A stretch of DNA of 64,000 nucleotides from Canna indica (lineage: Eukaryota; Streptophyta; Magnoliopsida; Zingiberales; Cannaceae), in the NCBI GenBank assembly GCA_034359265.1, contig CP136896.1, positions 12,369,501-12,433,500 of the forward strand. Reading direction: 5' to 3'. Of this stretch, positions 12,743 to 25,004 are shown piece after piece. Position 1 is the stretch's first letter. Every line of letters begins with the position of its first letter. A program made the translations under genes and the position numbers. The notes beneath the pieces are model-generated. The model searched no databases. It was not told where the DNA came from and worked only from the letters and a program-made list of their open reading frames with translations.

Positions 12743-13103
12743 TAGGGATGTTCAAGGGTCGGGTCGGGTCGGGTCGGGTTTAGGGAAAAAATCGATCTGA
12801 CCCGACCAAGTGTAATCGGGTCGGGTAGTCGGGTAGTCGGGTAATTGGGTTTATCCGTTTAGGTAAAAAATGAGTTTTTAATAATATTTTTTTATTTTAA
12901 AAAAAAATAATTAAAAATAAATATTTTTCAATATAAATATTTTAAAAATAATTAAAAAATATAAATAATCGAGTCATCGGGTTTTAAATTCTAAAACCCG
13001 AGACTCGACCTGATTATGGTCGAGTTTCGTCAAATTGTACCCGGCCCGACCCGATTACCCGACTCTACCCAACCCAAATAGGTCGACCCAATGAACAGCC
13101 CTA
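12743..13103. mobile_element. hAT-type MITE with GGGTC repeats
   Basis: A 361-bp element starting TAGGGATGTTCAAGGGTCGG and ending CCCAATGAACAGCCCTA, giving strong terminal inverted repeats. The TSD is GCGTCAAG (12735-12742) against GCGCCAAG (13104-13111), 8 bp with one mismatch. Subterminal arrays of GGGTC/GACCC flank an AT-rich core. Non-coding. Confidence 0.85.
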
Positions 13104-13633
13104 GCGCCAAGGAGTGGGAAAGTGACAACAAGTAGCAGCACGACGGAGTGGGGGAGAGTCTGGAGACCGCCTCTAGAGACTGGCTGAGTGGGGAGACCGC
13201 ATGAATGGGGGAGACCGTCGGAGTGGAGGCAGGCGTGGTGTGCTAGAGGGGAGGAAGCGTCGGAGTGGTTGCAGGTCGCAGGTGACATGGCACCGTGGAG
13301 AGTGGAGACTAGGGACGATGTGCTCGCTTACTGAGGGAGAAATGTTAGGCTCGACGACTCATTGGGGAGGGATTGAGAGAGAAATCCAAAAATTAACCCT
13401 AAGTTACCCACTTACCCTAATTCCCTGAATTCGAAATTTGGAAAATAAAATTAATATTTTTACTTATTCGGTTTTCGGTTCGGGTCAATTCCTGAATTTC
13501 AAGAACTGAATCCGAATAGAATACCACTGTTCGGGTTCGATTCGGGTCAAGAACCAAACTCGGCAATGTTGAAACTGAACTGAACCAAATAATTCGGTTC
13601 GGTTCTGTGTAAACCGAATAATGGACAGGCCTA
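13104..13633. mobile_element. GC-rich block and right end of another hAT-like element
   Basis: 13104-13439 is G-rich with repeated GGAGACCG and GTCGGAGTGG words; open frames on both strands here are compositional. 13440-13633 has repeated CGGTTC/GGGTCAA words and ends AATAATGGACAGGCCTA, a hAT-like right terminus that interrupts the minus-strand gag at 13634. The matching left end was not found. The 12743-13103 MITE appears inserted in the same GC-rich block. Confidence 0.5.
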
Positions 13634-15214
13634 GCTATGACTTAGAAGATTTTAGGCAAAGCGATTTTTAGAACTCTCAATTTGTTGACAATAAACTGGA
13701 GCTCATGCACTTGCTCAAGAATAGGTTTATTATCAACCATTTTAAAATGGGAAAATTAATGAAAATATCCCGAACTATTGAGTTTTTAACAAATCTGACT
13801 CATACTTTTATTTGTAACTAATTTATACTCGAACTTTCATTTTGCTATCAATTGTATACTTCCGTCAGCTGAGTGTTAAAGTGGTCGTTATATGCTGACG
13901 TAGACTACACAGTCAGCATAAATAACTCTTTTTTTATTCAAAGTTGCCCCTTCAGCATTTGATCTACGTCAGCATGACCAGTTTAAAAAGGAAAAATTAA
14001 TGAAAATATCCCGAACTATTGAGTTTTTAACAAATATGACCCATACTTTTATTTGTAACTAATTTATACTCGAACTTTCATTTTGGTATCAATTGTATAC
14101 TCCCGTTAGTTGAGTGTTAAAGTAGCTGTTATATGCTAACGTGGACTACACAATCAACATAAATAAATTAGTTTTTTATTCAAAATTGCATCGTCATCAA
14201 ATGATCTACGTCTATAAGATCAGTTAAAAAATATATATATTAAAAAACTCTTTAATGCCACGTCAGCCATACCTTAAAAAAAAGGGAAAAAACAATTGAA
14301 GAGGTTTTTAATATTTTTTTAAATTGGTCTTGCTGGCGTGGATTATTTGATGACGATGCAATTTTGAATAAAAAATTGATTTATTTATACTAACTGTGCA
14401 GTCCACGTCAGCATATAATGGCAATTTTAACACTCAACTGACAGGAGTATATAATTGATATCAAAATGAAAGTTCGAGTATAAATTAGTTATAAATAAAA
14501 GTATGGGCCACATTTGTTAAAAACTCAATAGTTTAGGATATTTTCATTAATTTTTCCTTTAAATCAACAAAGCTGACATGGTCATACTGACGGGGCAACT
14601 TTGAATAAAAAAATAATTTATTTATGCTGACTATGCAGTCCAGGTCAGCAAATAACGGCTACTTTAACACCCAACTGACGGGAGTATACAATTGATATCA
14701 AAATGAAAGTTCGAGTATAAATTAGTTACAAATAAAAGTACGAGTCAGATTTGTTAAAAACTCAATAGTTGATGACATTTTCATTAATTTTTCTTTTTAA
14801 AATCAAGGTATTTAGAAATAAGATACTTATTTGTACCTTCCTCCTCAGCTTTGTATTTTAACTCCAAAGCTTCCCATAGCTCTCTTGGCGACCAAACGTT
14901 GGTGTAGAGATCGTACAGTCGATCCGAGAGAGTGTTGAGGATGTGTCCGTGCGCAAGTTCCTCATCTTCAGTCCTCTTCTTAATTTCTATGTTCATTCGT
15001 TCAGAAAATCGATCGTCATTTGATCTGGATCTTATCCTTCAACTGGCTTCGGATCTTCAGGAACAGGTTGAAGATTCGGGTCCAGGACGTAGGCGATCTT
15101 GAGCACCGTTAGAAGGAACTTCATCTTGTCTTGCCGGCGACTGAAGTTGTTGCCATCAAAACAATCGAGCTTGATGAAATCTCGGTTCATGATCTTGAAC
15201 AACTCCGAATCCAT
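13634..15214 (-). pseudogene. copia gag fragments split by a MITE (minus strand)
   Basis: Reading from ATG 15214 downward gives a plant copia Gag N-terminus (MDSELFKIMNRDFIKLDCF) to about 15032. It resumes after a frameshift near 14996 with LSDRLYDLYT and ELWEALELKYKAEEEG to about 14804. After the MITE at 13749-14794 the same Gag continues at 13748-13640 with VDNKPILEQVHELQ. It is then cut by a hAT-like end. This continuity proves the MITE landed inside gag. No zinc knuckle or pol follows. Confidence 0.8.
13749..14794. mobile_element. Mutator-like MITE, nested double inverted repeat
   Basis: A 1046-bp element flanked by perfect 9-bp TSDs TTTTAAAAT (13740-13748 and 14795-14803), the length typical of Mutator-like elements. 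Ends are GGGAAAATTAATGAAAATAT and its complement. Inside, a second pair of near-identical termini starts near 13990 and ends near 14562, so roughly 230-bp arms occur as two direct copies on the left and two inverted copies on the right. No transposase was seen. Probably one family member inserted into another. Confidence 0.85.
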
Positions 15215-15235
15215 CTCCAGTAGAGACCTTAAGAT

Positions 15236-16053
15236 TGTTAGAATATATGTGGAATCGAGAAAGATCTAAAGGATTGACGGGTAATCACTGTCCTTAAGGT
15301 CTCTATTGCCCCGTAGCAATACACCTCCAGGATTGATCAAGCCCCTTAGAAAAGTTGCAGCAAGTAGGATCGAGGAAGAAGAAGAGAAGTGAGAGAGATA
15401 AGATTATACAAATAGAGATTTCAAAATGAGTATATGTAGATCAATGCAGAGTTATTTTCTCAATTGATGCTCATTATTAAAAAAACAGTAACAACCATTT
15501 TGATCAATAAGCAAATAATCTTGAAATAAATATGCAATTGATCATATATTAAGTGTCATGTTTCAAGTAACTGTTGAATTCCAACAGTCAAAAACTAGGT
15601 TCGAATCAAGGTCGAACTCAACAAAAAGTTGGGCTCGCGACGAGGCGTACGTGCAAAGTGCGCCAAAAAGCACCAATGAGACTTTACGATGCAATTGCAC
15701 ACGTGCGCTGTGACCGCACTAAAGTAGCCTCTTGACCTTCCACTTTATCCACACAAGTAATTAAATATACACACTAATGCTTATAGGTTAATATAAAATT
15801 AGCACATCTTTCAATGTGGGACTAAAGCCTAGTTTTCACAAATAACATGAATGCACCTCTTCATATGCCCCTTCTTGGGCATATAAAACTTGATTATATA
15901 ATTCCTACTTGAATTATATAATTTTCTCATTAAACTACTCATATTGGACTATCTATTGCACCTTTTAATACCCTTAAATCACATCAATAATTTAATAAAT
16001 AAATTACTCAAAATTGCTGAAAATAAGTTTCAAATTATTAGGTATTAGGTGCA
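15236..16053 (-). mobile_element. 5' LTR of the minus-strand copia derivative
   Basis: About 818 bp, on the plus strand TGTTAGAATA...ATTAGGTGCA, with TG/CA ends. Its outer 80 bp (15973-16053) match 11212-11288 in the 3' LTR remnant. The gag ATG follows only about 20 bases after its inner end. No canonical primer binding site is visible there. A short inverted repeat, CAGTAGAGACCTTAAG against CTTAAGGTCTCTATTG, spans the inner end. Confidence 0.65.
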
Positions 16054-17700
16054 TTAAAACATAGACATTAGAGTATTCTAAGTAGATAGACTAACATATA
16101 TTATTCCAAGATATATATATTCTCTATAGGCTTCTTGTCTACAAGAATCTATATATGGCTTATGTGGTGGTGTCTCCCAAGAGCGAAGGCCGGGGAGAAT
16201 AAGGAGAAGAGTGGTGGTGGCAAAAGACAGTGTATATGCTCGTCGACGACTCATCGAGGCTCCTTCCACTGCCGATTTCATCAGTCTCAGTCGACAACAT
16301 GGATGCGGCGGTCCAACTCCATGCCTGCTTCCTCCAAGTCCTCTCCTCCTCTTTCCCTTGGGTGAGTTAGAGTTGTCAGATGGAGACAAGGTAAATATCA
16401 TAGTTGTAGGTTTTCGCGTGCTAAACATGATGGTTGTGTTAAATTTAAGATTTGATGTTGTTCAATAGGCCTTTTTTATTTTTCAGTATTATTAAATAAT
16501 GAAAAAATATTATATTTAAATAATGTAAAACAATAGCGTATCAGATTAAATAGCTATTTGGAGTATGAGTAGTATGTTTGGTTTGTGGTGTGACTCTTGT
16601 TGTACCTATGAATGCTAGAGGGGTAAAATGACAATTTTATCCCCTTGCCTCTTTTTGCTTGATTTTGCTTCTAAAAATCATTGAACTTCTATTGCATAAT
16701 ATTGTTGGACATGTCATATTGATAATTCATGTGTTAAATTTAGTTGCTATTTATCGATGTCTATTGGTCATGATGTTGTGCTAATCATGGTGCATATTAT
16801 TTAGCACGATAGAATTTAAATTGTCAAGAGTTACATGTTATTATCATGGAGTTACATGATCTATATTGATTGCATTTATATTTATTTGTGATTGATATGC
16901 ATCACTTATTCATACTGTTGTTGTCAATGAGTTGCATGGTGCTAAAATTGGATATTTATGTTGGTTGCATTATTATTTAATTGTTGTTTACGTGCGTCAC
17001 ATATGTTGTTATCATGGTTGGTAGTGTTTTATATATCTTATTGTTTTTATAGTTTTGAGATTTATATTGGCATGTTGCATATTAGGACTTATTATTGGAC
17101 AAAAGCCCCTGGACATTTTATATTGTTGGCCCGAGGTGTATGGGCGTCGACACTGATGATCATGATATTTTCACATAGGGTGCTAGTGTGCGGCGTCGAT
17201 GTGTGAGATGCTTACGGGTTATCTTTTGGATAGTCATACCTCTTGCTAGAGCAGGCTTGAGGTGCCACTCTCGAGATGCGGGAGTGCCGGGGAAACCCAT
17301 ATGTCCATTACGCTCTTGATTTGCTTATGTGTTGCATTAAGTGATAGATGAACATGCGTATTTTGTTGATATGCTGCATTTTATTAGAGAGTTGTAGACT
17401 GTTGCACTTATTGGTACTATAGCATCATGTTTACCTATCTTTGTTTTGACATATTGAAACTCCTACTTAGCTTTCTGCTTTGTTTTTGCTTTAGATCCTC
17501 AAGTATGATGACGATTTGATGTTGGGTAGCTAGAGAGTCATGGAGGAGGAGACGTCCCTCACATAGTTGTCTTTAGAATAGTTGTTGAAATTTATTTCTA
17601 AGAGTCTTAGTATATCTTGTTGTTTGGTTGTTTGGTTGTTTGTTGCGCCATTCCTAGATGACGTCCTCCACCCGAGGATATCTCTAGGCGGGGCGTAACA
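16054..17700. other. Unassigned repeat-like region ending like a gypsy LTR
   Basis: No protein is recognised; short frames around 16135-16470 are unconvincing. The right part (about 16950-17700) has LTR-like composition and ends GGCGGGGCGTAACA at 17700, resembling a gypsy LTR terminus. A matching start and TSD were not found. Confidence 0.35.
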
Positions 17701-17879
17701 ATTAACGTGGATTACATGCAAAATTTTAAGATAAATTAACCGTTTGGTAGATCATCTATATATATATATTAGCCGTTTGGTAAATTAGACACCACAATGG
17801 ATATAAAGGCTGAAAAGTCACAAACGACATAACTAAGATAAGTTGATCCCACCTACCTCAGTCACTCAAGAACAGAAAG

Positions 17880-18465
17880 CGACATATACACACTTCTCAA
17901 GATTTGCTCGAAATCAGACCTTGGTGCATGCTTAAAGCTCGACCAATGGTCTGAGGTCAACACACTGTTAGAGTTTGACACGAAGTCCTTGGACTCCGAC
18001 CAAGCTCGAGGGCTGTGCATTGGACTAGCACTTTAGACATGATTGGATCAGGGCCCAGAAGCCCCACACTCATGAACCAGATCATGTCGAGCTAGACGCC
18101 ACTTAGCCCGGGGGCTCTACCCAGTCATACAAGGACACTCGTGTCCTCATTAATTATCAGGGATTTGACAATAATGAACCCGACATATCTGGGATTAGCC
18201 TCGACCCGTTCTGAGCGTATCATCGCCCGAGTCATCCCTTATCCTGTTGCACTAGCGCACATCAGGTACACAATCGATTTCAATTCCATACTCATCATCT
18301 AAAAATTTTTCTTACTTGAGCGTGAGAGTCTCTTTGCAGGTCTCCCACCGAAGTAGCACCTAACTAGGAGACGCACAAGACCGCATCACCCCGACTTCAA
18401 GCAAGGCTTCATGATTTGCTTCACTCGTTGCTATTATCATGAAAATTCTTTGCCAAGAAGTAGTC
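17880..18465 (+). mobile_element. Gypsy-type LTR remnant
   Basis: The stretch TTCTTACTTGAGCGTGAGAG...TTTGCAGGT at about 18309-18343 is a motif seen at the R/U5 part of many plant gypsy LTRs, and the upstream half has the matching style of sequence. Neither boundary nor an internal region was identified. Confidence 0.5.
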
Positions 18466-18750
18466 AAAATTCAAAATTGATGCTTCTACCAGCTTTGGTT
18501 CAAGGAGAAGAAGACAAGGTTAAAAAACATCGAGATAATTCATTATTGGAATTGCTACTTAGAAAGTTGGAAACAGATTACTGATCTCATTAAAAGAAGA
18601 AGATAATGTTGATTAGTTCAAATTAATTTAGATCGATTCAAAATTAACTTGGTTTGCATGAGATTACTTTAATTTAGCATTTGTTCAGACCAATTGAATG
18701 AATCTCAACTATACTGGTTCACCTCATGAATTTAAAGTTGGTTCAATATG
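18466..18750. other. Non-coding flank with left TSD of the LINE
   Basis: No gene is seen. Bases 18734-18750 (AAAGTTGGTTCAATATG) are repeated exactly at 27983-27999 and form the LINE target-site duplication. Confidence 0.85.
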
Positions 18751-18792
18751 GATTCTTTTCAAATGAAAGTTTGTTAGACTTGTAGTAAAAAA

Positions 18793-20281
18793 ATGACCGA
18801 GAGCGAGGAGAGAGAGACGAACTTTTTAACCAAAAAGTCTGTGTTGATTTCAAGGCAAAAGGAGCCATCGGATCGAAGGGATGATGGGATCGACTTTGAA
18901 CCTGTGAAGGAGGGAAGGCGATCTAAAGAGTTGGGAAAGAAGGCTACTAAAGGAGGGAATCCATGAAGCCTAAGAGGTGCGCCAAACTCCTGGGCGAATT
19001 TGTTCAAAGGAGCATATCCAAGCTCGAATTGGAGAGATTCGAAAGAAATACAGGAAGAAATTAGTAAGATTCAAGAATCTGCCAAAGGAAGGGTGAAGAT
19101 CTCAGAGCTGGATCTGATTGAAGCACACAGAGGAAGCAATCTTACTCTTTATGGTAAGTTTTTCGGAAGACCTCCCCCCTTTGATCTTGTGAAATCGATT
19201 TTACCAAGACTATGGAAGATTAAATCTAGCTGCAATGTGATTGATTTATCTGCTGGTTTTTATGCTTTCAAATTTGAAAATAATGATGATTACCGGGATG
19301 TATTGTCGGAAGAACCTTGGTTTATGAGGGGACAGGCACTATCACTAATATAGGGGAGAGATAATTTTCAGCCTCTGGAGGAGAAAATTGAGGAGATTCC
19401 AATGTGGGTTCAGTTCCCAGGCCTGCCGTATGAATACCTTAATAGTTCTATCCTGTCTCGGGTTGCTGCCGTGATTGGAAAGCCGTTAAAAATTGACAAT
19501 TATACTCAAAGTGGTACTAGGGGAAATTTTGCAAGGGTGTGTATTCTTTTTCAATATAATGAAGCCAATTCAGCAAGATTTCTGGATAGATAATTATAAG
19601 GGTAGTTTCTTTCGGTCCGTTGCTTATGAAAATATCCCAGCAATTTGTTTCAAATGTGGTATGGTAGTTTGTGAGTGGTTGTAAATCTTGACCAGTTGAT
19701 AAAAAAGAAGGAGATAAAGTAATTGGTTCATCTTCTATGAGTAAGGAGAAGGAGGAAGAGGCTTTAGTAGGGCCTTGGGTTCAAGTTCAAAGAAGGAAGA
19801 GGGGAAATCAATATCAGACTGCTAAAAAAATTAGTACAAAAAATCCTTTCAAGGTACTATTCAATCCTACATATAAGGATGAGAAGGGAGAAAATGGTTT
19901 GGAAAAGAAGGATATGAGTAGGGATCAATTGGGGAGAACTTGAAGATGAGTAAGGTGAATGGGGTTAAAATGAAGCCTTCTGGTCTAGTAGAGAAAGACT
20001 CTAGGGATCTCTTAATGCTGAAGAAGGGAGATGCTCTGAATAGGGGGATTGAGAATGGTAAATTCAATTCAGAAAGGGAAATGGGCTCAAAGAGGATGGA
20101 GGTTGATATAAAAATGAACACTGGTACATAAATGTTGAAAAACAAGTCAATCAGCAAGCATGATGTCTCTTATGCTTTTATGTTTGAGGCTGAGGCAATC
20201 AATGAAGTACCTGCAATAGAGAATAAGGAGGAGGGGAAACAAAAGAGTATTGAAATGATAGCAAATAAGTTGTCTTAATCA
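18793..20281 (+). pseudogene. LINE ORF1 (DUF4283-type nucleic-acid-binding protein)
   Basis: From ATG 18793 one frame runs through a single stop near 18964 and on to about 19350. It covers a DUF4283-like domain (GKFFGRPPPFDLVKSILPRLW ... FKFENNDDYRDVLSEEPWF). The next segment (WVQFPGLPYEYLN) is the usual LINE ORF1 continuation. A zinc knuckle is half preserved at ICFKCG near 19642 but the His and last Cys are lost. A charged Lys-rich tail follows to about 20270. In LINEs this protein coats the RNA; this copy is broken. Confidence 0.8.
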
Positions 20282-20622
20282 TGTACAGTAGTTTTCTTTG
20301 TACGAAGGAATCCTTCCAACTGTAAAGCCAATAATTCAGTGGACGATGGGGCCCCATGAGCACCCGCACTCAATTATTGAGCTTCTTCAGGAAGCTTCCC
20401 ATATGCTTATATAAGGCGTGAACTTAGAGTAACAGAACACACTTGAGACCCAAGGAGTTCTACTTCTCTTACTTGTGTAAACAAATTCTAGTTTAAAGGC
20501 TTTAAGCTTTCCTCTCCACTTGAACGGTTTTTATTTCCTCATTCTGCTCCCGCGTTCTTTGCAACCAGCGATCAGTTTGAGAAGCACTCTTCCGCCCCCA
20601 TTTGGTATCATCAGAATCCTTC
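20282..20622 (+). mobile_element. LTR plus primer-binding-site fragment inside the LINE
   Basis: A promoter-bearing segment begins TGTACAGTAG (20282) and ends CCGCCCCCA (20600). It is followed directly by TTTGGTATCATCAGAATCC, a primer-binding-site-like motif. TATATAA lies at 20408-20414. It sits between the LINE ORF1 tail and the ORF2 upstream region and contains no gene. It looks like a truncated LTR retroelement or TRIM; no clear TSD was found. Confidence 0.55.
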
Positions 20623-20893
20623 AAAAAAATAATGGAAAATGAAAATGTTGAGGAGGACTTCCAAGAAATGGGTATTTGTCCTAAACAATCAAGAGGTAGC
20701 AGAAAAGAAGGACCTAAAGCCAGAAGATGGTCTAGTTCTAATAAAAATCTATTCAGCATTCTTGTTGAATATAAAAATATCAGAAGCAAAAAGAGGAAAA
20801 TTGCTAAGGAGACTAGTGCTTTGAAGGATGATGATAATCCCGTAAAAGAAGATAGGGGAGAGTGCAGTAAAATTAATTGTACACAATGTAGTT

Positions 20894-23800
20894 AATTTCC
20901 TGGAATATTTGGGGGGTGCAAAAGAAAGATGCATTAGCCTACTTGTGGGTGAATGTCAAGCAGAATAATGTAGATGTGATTGTGCTGCAAGAATCACATT
21001 TGATACAGGAAGATGCTGAGAGATTCTGCCTAAAGTACAAGAGATCCTGGAGTAACATAATTTTACCTGGGTCTGGAAGGTTTGGTGGAATTATTATATT
21101 GTGGAAAAGCATCAAGTTTGAGGTAAAATGTGTATACAAAAATGATCAATGCATAAACTGTGTTGTTAAATAGACTAATGGTGAAGTATTTCTACTGTCT
21201 GGAGTATATGAAAGTACCAATCATAGAAAAAGAGAAATGTTGTGGAATTTATTTCAGGAACTGAATATGAAGGAGATGTCATGGATGATTGTAGAAGATA
21301 TAAATTGTGTGAGAGATGAGGTGGACTAACTGGGAGGAAAGGAGTTTAATTTTTCAAATGCTGTAAAGGACTTCAACAAGTTTATTGAGAATACTGGTCT
21401 ACTGGAAGCCAATTCCAGTGGTCCTAGGTTTACCTGGACCAATAACATAAAAGGGGAGACTAGAGTTCAAGCAAGGTTGGACAGGGTTTTTTATAATGCT
21501 TTATGGCTGAATAAAAACAATACAATCATGGTTAAGCATCTTCAAAGGGTCAATTATGACCATAAGGCAATTCTGGTTATAGGTGAAAAAGAGATAAGGG
21601 AAAGAAATGAAGAGAGGCCTTTCATTTTTGAACATTTTTTATTTGAGTACAATGACCTTGATGATGTTGTTAAAAGCAACCGGTAAACTGAGACTCCTAC
21701 TTATTCCTCAATTGTTGAGAAGCAAAGAAAGTTGGCTGAGAATTTGAAAACATGGAACAAAAATAGTATTGGTATCATAGAGAAGAACTTGGGAGAAAGT
21801 ATGAAACTGCTGAAGGATATGGAGATCAGAGATGCAAATGGATAAAGTACTAAAAATGATATATTGAAGATGGAAATTCTAGCAAGGAAAGTTGGTGCTT
21901 TAGCAAAACAGATGCAGATAAAATGGTGGTCAAAAGTAAGGGTTAAATGGGTGGAAAAGGGGAGAAAATACTAAGTTCTATCATAACCCGGTGAAGATGA
22001 AAAGAGGAAAGAATAAAGTGGAAAGAATCGAAATAGGAGGGAATGTTATTACTGACAGAAGTGAAATGGCTGAGGGGTTTGCTAACTAGTATGAAGAGTT
22101 GTGGAGAAGGCCTAATGAAAGTAAAGATCATCAATCAGTGCTAGATACACTTGACTGGTCTAAAATAAACAGGAAGGATGCTAAGGAGTTAGAAAGAATG
22201 TTCAGTGAGGATGAAATCTGGGGAAGGGGCAAGAGCCCAAGGGAAGATGACTTTATTCTTGAGTTTTATATAAAATGTTGGAGGATAATTAAAGATACCA
22301 TCAAGGAGGAGCTTAAGAAGATACACTGTTCTGAACATATCCCAGAAGAATGGAAGGTCACCAATTTGGTAATGATTCCTAAATTTGAAAATCCAAAAAA
22401 CATCCTAGACTTTATACCAATTGCACTTTGTAATGTTATCTACAAAGTGTTTGCCAAAGTCTTGGTTAACAGAATCAGAAATCTTCTAAAGGATATCATT
22501 GGAAATTAACAATATGCATTTGTTCCAAGAAGAAATATGCATGATAGTATCCTTATCCTAAATGAAGTGGTGAGCTCAGTTAGTAAGTCTAAGTCTGAGA
22601 AGCCATTGGTGATTTTAAAATTGGACTTAGAAAAAGCATATGACAGACCTAATTGGGGAATCATTTTACAGGTTTTGGAGAAGATGAGGTTCACTGATAA
22701 AATCAAAAATTGGATAGGTAATTATTTGAAAGAAGTAAAGTATGCTTGCAAGGTGAATGGTGTGAAATCTAGGATGTTTGAGAGCTATAGGGGGATAAGA
22801 TAGGGTGATCCTTTATCTCCTTATTTATTTATCATAATAGAGCAGCTATTAACTCTCTTGATGAAAAAGGCTGTCATGGAAAAGAAGATTGATCCCTCCA
22901 AAATTGGTGAAGTGTCTTTGAGCCATAATCTCTTTGCTGATGATATACTCATCTTCATCAAGGGTAACCAAAAATCATGCAAGAATGTGATGTCAATTCT
23001 GAAGAAGTATTGTGCTTTGACAGGACAGAAATTGAACTTGGGAAAATCTGAAGTAATTTTTCCTGAAAATTATAAAAGTGACGTCAAACATAAAATTTTC
23101 CAGATGTTGAATATTAAAGAGGGTAAATACCCTTTTAAATACTTGGGTTCCTTTATTTCTCCAAGAAGACTTGAAAAAAGATATCAAATGAAGTTGGTAC
23201 AGAAGGTCAAAGGAAAAATTGATTCCTGGGCTTGTAATCAATTGTCTCAAGCAAGAAAATGTATTTTGTTAAACTCTATAGTAAGCTTCATTCCAACTCA
23301 TACACTTATGACTTCTTGGGTAAGTGAAGAGGCTATGAAAGAGGTTGTGAAGTCTGAAAAAAAATTCTTCTGGTCAGGTAATAATGAAAGAAGATTTGCC
23401 AGTCTTATAAAATGGGAAATTGTAACTGAAGGAAAGAAAAATGGGGTCTAGGGATAAGAGATCTTCATTCAGTAAAAAAGGTTGCTATGGAAAGAAGAAT
23501 TTTGCCCCTTCTCAACAAAGAAAAGAGTGAATGAAGTTTGTTACTTAATGAAAGATGCAAAAGATGACATCCTTGGATTCTTTGCAAAGGGAAGGATTTA
23601 TCATGGACTGGCAGAGCTATTGCTAGAGGAATGGCTGAACGAAAGGAAGGATTTAAAATGTTGGTAGGTGATGGCAAAGGAATTAGAGTGTTGAAGGATC
23701 CATGGGTTTCCAACATTCCTTTGGACAAATGGCCTATTTATTTAAACATATCAGAGCTACGTAAGTTTGAGTGGGTGGCTGATCTTATGACAAAAGGATA

Positions 23801-25000
23801 ATGGAATCATGACTTGCTTAACGTTTGTTTTGGGAAGAACATAACTGAGTTGATCAAAGATATAGCTATAAGTAAAGGGGGAATTAAAGACACATGGGTC
23901 TGGTTTCATTCCCTAAGTGGTAATCTGTCAACCAAAAGTGCATATCTTTTTATTAGGGAAAAAGGAAAAATTGCTAGTGAAATGGTGATTGACTAGCCTA
24001 AAGTATGGAGATTAAAAATTCCGGAGAGGATCAAGATTTTCCTTTGCAAAATGTTATGGAATAGATTACCCACATCAAAGTGGTTTGGTGCTTTCACAGG
24101 AGTTCAAACTGATTCTTGCAGTGTTTGTGAGAGAGGGGAGGATGACTGGAAGCATGTTCTTCTGGAGTGTGAGTTTGCTAAGCAGTATTGAGAACTTGTG
24201 CAAAAGGAGACTGAAATATACCTTTAATTTTCAAGATGAATGACTTTCTGAGGGCTGGTTAAAGGAATCTGTGAATCTGGATAAAACATCTGGGGAGCAT
24301 CTGATTTCCTTTTTAGGAGTTTCTTTTTGGCTGATATGGAAGAATAGGTGTAACACTAAATACAAAGGTGAAAAGGGAGGGATATATTCTATGTTTGCAA
24401 AAGCTATGAAGGATGTGGTCGAGTATGCTACTGAAAAAGATTTGGAAGACCAGGTAATTAGACTACATGTCTCTAATTCTGAAGTGAGTTTCCAGTTAGC
24501 TTTGAAGGATAAACTCCTGCATGTTTTGTGATGGTGCTTGGAAGGAGGGATCAAATACTGGTGTTGGTTTTGTTTTATGGTGAACTTAAATCATGTAAAC
24601 TGATTGGAGCTGATGTGATGAAGGCAGGCAATCCACTTAAGGCTGAAATGTGTGTTATCTGGTATGATTTAGACAATGCTAGGAAAAAGAGTATCAAATC
24701 TATTTGGGTAGGCTCATACTGTAATAATGCAATCAGGATCTTGAGAAAGGAAAATGTTGTTCCTTGGAATCTTACTTCCCTGGTGGATAATATCTGGAGA
24801 ATTGGTATTGAAGCAGAAGTTAAAGGTTGGATTTTTATAAATAGGAACAGAAATGTTATTGCTCACTCTGCAGCTAAGTTGGGGTTTTACTCTAACTGTT
24901 CCAGAACCTGGCATAGTATGGATAGAGGCAAATGCTATGAAGAGGCTATATTAAGGAGTAATAATCAGTTTGTAGATTTTTTGAATGAGATGATACAGAG
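20894..25000 (+). pseudogene. LINE ORF2: endonuclease, RT, RNase H (decayed)
   Basis: Order matches plant L1-type LINEs. An apurinic-type endonuclease opens with SWNIWGVQKKDAL (20894 on), then VIVLQESHL, SGPRFTWTN near 21416 and RLDRVF near 21475. RT runs about 22200-23450 with LKLDLEKAYD near 22618 and the catalytic FADDILIF near 22931. A zinc-binding RT-associated region with CSVCERGEDDWKHVLLECEFA lies near 24117-24180, and an RNase H-like region at about 24530-24920. Numerous stops and frameshifts occur. A homologous 3' fragment of another LINE lies at 34959-36440. Confidence 0.88.
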
Positions 25001-25004
25001 AAGG

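Larger units (their letters stand above)
11163..16053 (-). mobile_element. Minus-strand copia derivative (gag only, heavily disrupted)
   Basis: On the minus strand the order is 5' LTR (15236-16053), gag start at 15214, gag pieces on both sides of a MITE, a 3' untranslated segment (about 11313-11578), a polypurine tract and the first bases of a 3' LTR beginning TGCACCTAATACC. No protease, integrase, RT or RNase H was recognised, so it is either a non-autonomous gag-only derivative or a deletion product. It has been hit by at least four later insertions. Confidence 0.6.
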
